Source of the DNA: Priapulus caudatus
Taxonomy: Eukaryota > Priapulida > Priapulimorpha > Priapulimorphida > Priapulidae
DNA length: 49,225 nt
NCBI RefSeq assembly: GCF_000485595.1
Contig: NW_014577063.1
Location: 987,686-1,036,910, forward strand
Direction of reading: 5' to 3'
A program made the translations under genes and the position numbers. Below, in pieces: positions 46,841-49,225 of this stretch; positions within the stretch are counted from its first letter, which is position 1; each line of letters opens with the position of its first letter. The notes below the pieces were generated by a model. The model did not search any database and was not told the origin of the DNA. It worked only from the letters and a program-made list of their open reading frames with translations.

Positions 46841-48928
46841 CATATATGTATATAAATAAATATATATACGATATTATATATATATTATATATATATGCAT
46901 TATTCAATTTGCTATGTACGTCGCTCATCCCTACCTTCACACGCTCTGCCGTCCCCTTCGTATCCCGGCGCGCAGTGGCACTCGTATGTTCCAGGCATGT
47001 TAATACACACGGACTTTACAGGGTCGCATGTAGATAATCGCAGTCGGCACTCGTCAATATCTGAAAGGGTACCGGAATTTATGCATACCAAATTACTTGT
47101 TTACCTAAGAATGACGCTAGGACATATAAGCAGCAAGTAACAATAATGAGTAGCAATAGTATTTCTCACTCGGGATTCGAGGAGAACACTGACAAAAAAT
47201 ATACGGGAAACTAGACGGTTCTGTTCTCATACATAACATACAGTGCTTCAAGTTTCCCGGTTATAAATAAAAGGTAACGGGGGTCCAAAGACGAAGAAGA
47301 CCTGGAAGAAAGCTAAAAGTATTTAAATTGTTTAGCGAATTCACTGGTGAGCTTGCAAAGAAAATAATATGTTGAGCGGAGAAGGCAAATAGCGGGATTA
47401 AGGGCAGGGGGTGGCGTAAAGAGAGGTAATCGAAACCATAATGGTTTCCTAAATGAGAATTCCTAAAGCTGGGAACGGAACCCGTGCGTTTAACGGCAGT
47501 TGCTATCAAAATTGTAATATAATGTACACAGTTACTAACATCCGGCCCGTCGACTGCCATGTTCAGACGTTATTAAATCATATTTCATATTATTATATGA
47601 ATTATATGAGCGTATCGCGTATTAATGGCAATATGCTATTCAACATTCCTTTGAAAGGAAGCCACTTTTCATCATTATTATCAATCGGTACCTAAATTAT
47701 TGCTGCTAGTAACGTCCGTATCTCATTAAATATAGCTGTTTTAATATAAAATAGTGTGTCGCTATAAACAAGGGTATTTATACGTGCATACTGAACTCCC
47801 GCCAGAACAATCCAATATTTTACACATATACGTGTAACTGCATTAACTATCGATTTACTGTCGGTTTCGCTAATCTACATTCCAATGGTTAGGGGATTAA
47901 TTGTTTATCATATCGTACCCAGTGTTGTTCAGGTGAGTATCATAGTACTGTTTAGTACCCTAACCCTCACCCTTACCATAACCTTAACATTAACCCTAAC
48001 CCTAAACCTAACCCTAACCCTAATCTTAACCCTTACCCTAACCTTAATCTTAACCATAACCCTAACCCATCATCTTGCTTATCGGTGCATTCCTTAACCC
48101 TTACCCCTAATAACCATGTATATAATAGCTATCGAATTTTGTATACCGGTGCATTCCTCCCCATCGCCCTCGTAGCCCTCATTGCAGACGCAGCGAAAAC
48201 TGTCTTCTTCAACGACGCACGTTGCCGCTTTTGCGCAGTTACTTCGCTCACACGGATCATCTGCGCAACAGCATTCAACATAAATCATGGGTTAAACACA
48301 AATAACGTAAAAAAAACCGGATTAAACATGGGGTTAAACACAACTTTTAACATGGAATTGCTCACCCATGGGGGGCAGTTCGCAGAGAGGCGTGAGCAGA
48401 GAGGCAGCAGAGAGGCAGAGAGGCAGAGAGGCAGAGAGGCAGAGAGGCAGAGAGTGCAGAGAGGCAGAGAGGCCATTATTAGAGGTGCGTTAGAGAGGCA
48501 ATTTCAGTCCGGGCACTCACATTACATTTATACAGATATAGTATTGTCCGCGGCTATATATAATGAACACGAGTGAATCTAGGGCACGTGTACAATTGAT
48601 TCATTTATCTCCCCATACATCATCGCTAACTACATGTCTACACTATGACACTCCTGACCGCATCATCGCCGCATAGATTCGCCCCCCCCCCCAGCTCGCT
48701 TACCCGTCAGTGGAGATATCTTGTTTGTCTGCGCGTATCGCACTATCTGCTCGCGTTCGTCAAACACGACGAAGTTACGTGAGACGGACAGGCGCAGCGG
48801 CGGCGGGCCGGCGTCGCTGGCGGCGTACTCGAACGAGCATTCGTCAAGCGTTATCGTCTGTTCCACGGTGAACGTGAACGGTACGTCGTCGACGCGATAC
48901 TTGTGCGTTGAGAACGACTTGATCAGCC
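29518..48928 (-). CDS. Nidogen/entactin, 3' portion (G2F to C-terminus), multi-exon
   Basis: Nidogens are secreted basement-membrane glycoproteins that bridge laminin and collagen IV; the G2F barrel binds collagen IV and perlecan, and the YWTD propeller binds laminin gamma. Seen here, 5' to 3' on the minus strand: half of G2F (48928-48704), EGFs, a protease-inhibitor cassette of three Kunitz, one WAP and one lustrin module (38677-36065), three EGFs, a YWTD propeller (32159-30396) and a final EGF ending in a stop at 29518-29520. The propeller reads like vertebrate nidogen throughout ([68 protein letters not shown]). No thyroglobulin type-1 CWCV motif was found. All readable exons from G2F to 32462 are multiples of three with phase-1 introns. 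The start codon, NIDO domain and first half of G2F lie outside the window. Two EGF exons are duplicated and frame-broken in an indel-rich patch at 43.2-46.5 kb, and a third broken EGF exon lies at 42.5 kb. Confidence 0.93.
29786..30180. repeat. Long CA/CACG/TA microsatellite in the last nidogen intron
   Basis: CA and CACG repeats, then TA and GA tracts, between the last propeller exon and the final EGF exon. It inflates the intron but leaves both splice sites clear. Confidence 0.96.
30396..30514 (-). CDS. Nidogen exon: last propeller strand
   Basis: Exon of 119 nt, phase 2 in and phase 1 out. It encodes [20 protein letters not shown], then [16 protein letters not shown], matching the vertebrate RLYGITTALSQCPQG segment that closes the propeller and opens the C-terminal EGF. 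Acceptor CCTAG, donor GTGAGT. Confidence 0.88.
30765..31046 (-). CDS. Nidogen exon: YWTD/LY repeats 3 to 5
   Basis: Exon of 282 nt, phase 2 at both ends. It encodes [49 protein letters not shown], and [18 protein letters not shown]. These correspond blade by blade to the vertebrate nidogen propeller. Acceptor CCCTAG, donor GTATGA. Confidence 0.93.
31362..31533 (-). CDS. Nidogen exon: YWTD/LY repeat 2
   Basis: Exon of 172 nt, phase 1 in and phase 2 out. It encodes [20 protein letters not shown], then [14 protein letters not shown] and [16 protein letters not shown]. Nearly every residue of the SPEGIA, YWTD and LVNPR blocks matches nidogen. The donor GTTCGT is weaker than the others, but frame continuity with the next exon supports it. 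Confidence 0.92.
31736..31859 (-). CDS. Nidogen exon: YWTD/LY repeat 1
   Basis: Exon of 124 nt, phase 0 in and phase 1 out. It encodes [20 protein letters not shown], then [19 protein letters not shown], the first YWTD repeat of the six-bladed propeller. Acceptor CTCAAAG follows a T-rich tract; donor is GTAAGC. Confidence 0.88.
32047..32159 (-). CDS. Nidogen exon: entry strand of YWTD propeller
   Basis: Exon of 113 nt, phase 1 in and phase 0 out. It encodes [20 protein letters not shown] and a charged stretch ending ATMVP. The [13 protein letters not shown] segment corresponds to vertebrate nidogen LLFAQTGKIERLP, the closing strand that leads into the propeller. This is where the symmetric phase-1 exon series ends. 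Confidence 0.83.
32179..32450. repeat. 91-bp tandem repeat, about 2.7 copies, in a nidogen intron
   Basis: Copies begin CATAAGCGATACATGCCCAC at 32179 and 32270; a degraded third starts near 32361. It lies between the propeller-entry exon and the preceding EGF exon. Confidence 0.82.
32462..32584 (-). CDS. Nidogen exon: EGF-like domain before propeller
   Basis: Phase-1 exon of 123 nt: [18 protein letters not shown], then [18 protein letters not shown]. Acceptor GGCAG lies about 40 bases from the 10-N assembly gap, so the branch point and upstream intron are only partly present. Donor GTACGA. Confidence 0.88.
32625..32634. other. Assembly gap (10 N)
   Basis: Ten Ns sit between a TA repeat and a TATG repeat. 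Ten is a placeholder length, so true spacing is unknown. The sequence just right of it begins the segment repeated at 44160-46505. Confidence 0.99.
32635..32706. repeat. (ATGT)n microsatellite
   Basis: About 70 bases of perfect ATGT repeat beside the gap. The degraded counterpart in the second copy is at 44265-44330. Confidence 0.97.
33146..33313 (-). CDS. Nidogen exon: EGF-like domain (paralogue of previous exon)
   Basis: Phase-1 exon of 168 nt: [18 protein letters not shown], then [17 protein letters not shown] and [10 protein letters not shown]. Acceptor CTTCAG, donor GTGAGC. An indel-riddled second version lies at 44770-44945. Confidence 0.9.
33721..33960. repeat. Duplicated 128-bp CT-rich segment in a nidogen intron
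   Basis: CACATTCTCATATTCTTCCC and the following CT-rich sequence occur at 33721 and again at 33849. The second version of this region (45360-45470) has only one copy. Confidence 0.8.
34088..34255 (-). CDS. Nidogen exon: EGF-like domain
   Basis: Phase-1 exon of 168 nt: [18 protein letters not shown], then [17 protein letters not shown] and a [10 protein letters not shown] linker. It is closely similar to the next exon (33146-33313, the same length), so the two arose by exon duplication. An indel-riddled second version lies at 45620-45788. Confidence 0.9.
36065..36241 (-). CDS. Nidogen exon: Kunitz/BPTI domain 3 (P1 Arg)
   Basis: Phase-1 exon of 177 nt: [20 protein letters not shown], then [17 protein letters not shown] and ECEASC. 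Six cysteines are conserved and P1 is Arg (GPC-R-G). Acceptor TTGCAG, donor GTATGT. It ends the inhibitor cassette; the next exon, about 1.8 kb on, returns to EGF modules. Confidence 0.93.
36337..36440. repeat. AT-only repeat (TTAATTATTA) in a nidogen intron
   Basis: About 100 bases of almost pure A/T with overlapping TAATTA words, just 3' of the lustrin exon. Confidence 0.9.
36474..36665 (-). CDS. Nidogen exon: lustrin-type cysteine-rich module
   Basis: Phase-1 exon of 192 nt: [19 protein letters not shown], then SQCPGTHFC and APAACCPKK, followed by a Pro/Ala/Val-rich linker. The order CPxGxPL...C...CPxxxxC...CCP matches the lustrin cysteine-rich repeat, a module that often accompanies Kunitz domains in invertebrate secreted proteins. 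Splice sites are TTAAG and GTGAGT. The assignment rests on motif pattern only. Confidence 0.75.
37066..37251 (-). CDS. Nidogen exon: WAP four-disulfide-core domain
   Basis: Phase-1 exon of 186 nt. Eight cysteines lie in WAP order: [36 protein letters not shown]. The CxxDSDCPxxxxCC core is the WAP signature found in elafin/SLPI-type inhibitors and in many invertebrate matrix proteins. Linkers are Pro/Thr-rich ([10 protein letters not shown]). Splice sites are TTGCAG and GTAACG. Confidence 0.88.
37285..37369. repeat. (CACG)n and (TA)n microsatellite
   Basis: CACG repeats followed by TA repeats in the intron between the second Kunitz and WAP exons. Confidence 0.95.
37444..37614 (-). CDS. Nidogen exon: Kunitz/BPTI domain 2 (P1 Arg)
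   Basis: Phase-1 exon of 171 nt: [20 protein letters not shown], then [17 protein letters not shown] and ECMHHC. All six Kunitz cysteines are present. P1 is Arg (GPC-R-A), the residue expected of an inhibitor of trypsin- or plasmin-like serine proteases. Splice sites are ACGCAG and GTAAGT. Confidence 0.93.
37765..38170. repeat. Compound trinucleotide repeat (CAG/CAA/CAT)n in a nidogen intron
   Basis: About 400 bases of mixed CAN triplets, with a long ATC run at 37935-38030 flanked by CAG/CAA/ATA runs. Minus-strand frames give Met, Val or Leu runs. It lies between the first two Kunitz exons. Confidence 0.93.
38468..38677 (-). CDS. Nidogen exon: Kunitz/BPTI domain 1
   Basis: Phase-1 exon of 210 nt. 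The Kunitz fold is clear: [48 protein letters not shown], with six cysteines. The residue after the second cysteine (P1) is Thr (GPC-T-A), so trypsin-like inhibition is not expected. An acidic linker ([11 protein letters not shown]) follows. Splice sites are TTTTAG and GTCAGT. Confidence 0.92.
38895..39017 (-). CDS. Nidogen exon: EGF-like domain before Kunitz cassette
   Basis: The exon encodes [16 protein letters not shown], then [18 protein letters not shown]. Donor GTACGT gives a phase-1 end. Two acceptors six bases apart (…GCAG and …TCAG) would both keep phase 1, so the 5' edge may be 39017 or 39023. It is the last EGF before the Kunitz modules. Confidence 0.88.
39384..39512 (-). CDS. Nidogen exon: EGF-like domain
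   Basis: Phase-1 exon of 129 nt: [18 protein letters not shown], then [15 protein letters not shown]. It has a complete six-cysteine EGF pattern with the GFTGDGYxC end shared by the neighbouring modules. Acceptor is CTATAG, donor GTGAGA. Confidence 0.9.
39706..39840 (-). CDS. Nidogen exon: EGF-like domain
   Basis: Phase-1 exon of 135 nt: [18 protein letters not shown], then [18 protein letters not shown]. All six cysteines are present and the linker into the next exon is TLG. Acceptor is CTTTCAG, donor GTAAGC. It is the first readable module downstream of the indel-rich patch. Confidence 0.9.
40000..42030. other. Long nidogen intron without recognised exon
   Basis: AT-rich sequence. No EGF-like cysteine pattern or splice-bounded open frame was found on the minus strand. 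Confidence 0.5.
42035..42376. repeat. (GA)n-rich tract
   Basis: About 340 bases of GAGA, GAAA and GCGCGA words. The Arg/Glu/Lys open frames on the plus strand are repeat products. Confidence 0.95.
42450..42650 (-). CDS. Probable nidogen EGF exon with frameshifts in the sequence
   Basis: Acceptor GGCAG ends at 42651 and a possible donor GTGGTT begins at 42449. An EGF can be read only by switching frames: DEYDCRQVN in one, CGEHG in the next, DCAHDYNPA back in the first, RRYTCQCAA in the second, GYVGDG in another, and FNCG at the end. At least three single-base indels are needed. The 201-nt length still leaves one open phase-1 frame, but that frame loses EGF cysteines. Probably a real EGF exon written with sequence errors; a recent pseudoexon is possible. 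Confidence 0.6.
44770..44945 (-). pseudogene. Frame-broken duplicate of nidogen EGF exon (copy of 33146-33313)
   Basis: This aligns to the intact exon at 33146-33313, but indels destroy the reading frame. The intact donor context (plus strand CTCAC|CTG) reads CTCAG|CTG here, removing the GT. The acceptor CAG is also altered (plus strand GCGTCTGAAG becomes GCGTTGAAAG). As written, this exon could neither be spliced nor translated. It is part of the indel-rich patch. Confidence 0.75.
45620..45788 (-). pseudogene. Frame-broken duplicate of nidogen EGF exon (copy of 34088-34255)
   Basis: This matches the intact EGF exon at 34088-34255 ([16 protein letters not shown] region) but carries roughly ten single-base insertions and deletions in about 170 bases, so no frame reads through. 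Splice signals survive (CAG at the 5' edge, GTAAG at the 3' edge). Differences are mostly indels rather than substitutions. That points to uncorrected long-read sequence more than to old pseudogene decay. A true tandem EGF duplication with poor base quality is the alternative. Confidence 0.75.
46510..46880. repeat. CA, CACG and TA microsatellites at the edge of the indel-rich patch
   Basis: CA with frequent extra C's, then CACG, then TA repeats, ending about 50 bases before the donor of the Ca-binding EGF exon. Confidence 0.95.
46935..47060 (-). CDS. Nidogen exon: calcium-binding EGF domain
   Basis: Phase-1 exon of 126 nt. It starts [15 protein letters not shown] and ends [18 protein letters not shown]. 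The D-I-D-E-C start and the aromatic residue after the fourth cysteine region (GTYEC) are the Ca-binding EGF signature. Splice sites are CTTTCAG and GTAGGG. The frame is intact, unlike the EGF exons just downstream in the indel-rich patch. Confidence 0.9.
47956..48112. repeat. Degenerate telomere-like (CCCTAA)n repeat in a nidogen intron
   Basis: About 115 bases of CCCTAA, CCTTAA and CCATAA variants, with a short extension at 48091-48112. This is the complement of TTAGGG, the telomere repeat of most animals outside arthropods and nematodes. It is strongly degenerate, so an old interstitial tract. Confidence 0.85.
48147..48260 (-). CDS. Nidogen exon: EGF-like domain following G2F
   Basis: One exon encodes one EGF module with six cysteines in standard spacing: [19 protein letters not shown], then [16 protein letters not shown]. 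The GYEGDGxxC end is typical of nidogen EGFs. The acceptor GCGCAG and donor GTATAC flank it, both in phase 1. The donor neighbourhood (GGAATGCACCGGTA) has a near copy about 65 bp further 3', just beyond telomere-like repeats. Confidence 0.9.
48390..48475. repeat. GAGAGGCA tandem repeat
   Basis: About ten 8-9 bp units (AGAGAGGC / AGAGGCAG) in the intron between G2F and the first EGF. Confidence 0.88.
48704..48928 (-). CDS. Nidogen exon: C-terminal half of G2F domain
   Basis: Acceptor TTTCAG ends at 48929 and donor GTAAGC begins at 48703; both introns are phase 1. The exon encodes 75 residues starting [18 protein letters not shown] and including [14 protein letters not shown] and [14 protein letters not shown], ending in [12 protein letters not shown]. 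This matches the last strands of the nidogen G2F beta-barrel (compare the vertebrate QTITFQEC, QLSVDSVFVLYN and LRYAFSNSIGP segments). The first half of G2F must lie upstream of 49225. Confidence 0.9.
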
Positions 48929-49023
48929 CTGAAAGACGAGATCGAGGTTGTACGTGCGTAGCAGCTCTCGCGCGCATTCGCATTTTCTGCCCTAGCTTAT
49001 CGCGCGCGCGCTAACTCTCCGCG

Positions 49024-49175
<152 letters not shown>

Positions 49176-49225
49176 ATTAGTTACTTACTATACGTACACT
49201 ATACTATTATAGTTAGTAGTATGTA

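Overview
The window is nuclear DNA of an invertebrate animal. Coding exons are short, spliced at GT/AG sites and separated by long introns full of microsatellites, hairpin MITEs and tandem repeats. There are no operons and no prokaryotic signals. The one large gene is a nidogen (entactin), a basement-membrane glycoprotein. A degenerate TTAGGG-type repeat, a lustrin-type module and several low-complexity secreted proteins suggest a marine invertebrate outside arthropods and nematodes (priapulid- or lophotrochozoan-like). The species cannot be fixed from the sequence. || Layout, left part (1-18 kb): three minus-strand genes for small secreted low-complexity proteins. A Tyr/Asp-Lys-Gly-rich protein of 250 aa lies at 2507-4197. 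A Tyr/Ser/Pro/Gly-rich protein whose first exon was not found lies at 10067-10486. A Pro/Arg/Tyr-rich protein of 115 aa lies at 15971-17771. Between them lie a decayed Helitron (5361-6784), several MITEs (6897-7092, 7436-7614, 14151-14643), a family of hairpin elements, tandem repeats and a 25-bp minisatellite inside an inverted repeat. || Middle part (18-29 kb): mostly gene-free, with a plus-strand glycine-rich secreted protein of 268 aa in three exons (25467-28059). It is convergent with the nidogen gene. || Right part (29.5-49.2 kb): the 3' two thirds of the minus-strand nidogen gene, read from high to low coordinates. It runs from the second half of the G2F beta-barrel through an EGF and a Ca-binding EGF. 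An indel-rich patch (42.4-46.5 kb) with three unreadable EGF exons follows. Then come three more EGFs, two Kunitz domains, a WAP domain, a lustrin-type Cys-rich module, a third Kunitz domain, three EGFs, the YWTD beta-propeller and the C-terminal EGF with its stop at 29518. The 5' part (signal peptide, NIDO domain, first half of G2F) lies beyond 49225. || The main biological point is the protease-inhibitor cassette (Kunitz-Kunitz-WAP-lustrin-Kunitz) inside nidogen, in the region where vertebrate nidogens carry a thyroglobulin type-1 domain. The main technical point is that 43.2-46.5 kb repeats 32.6-35.9 kb with dense single-base indels and in permuted order, next to a 10-N gap. It looks like an unpolished long-read patch or a misplaced tandem-duplication junction.
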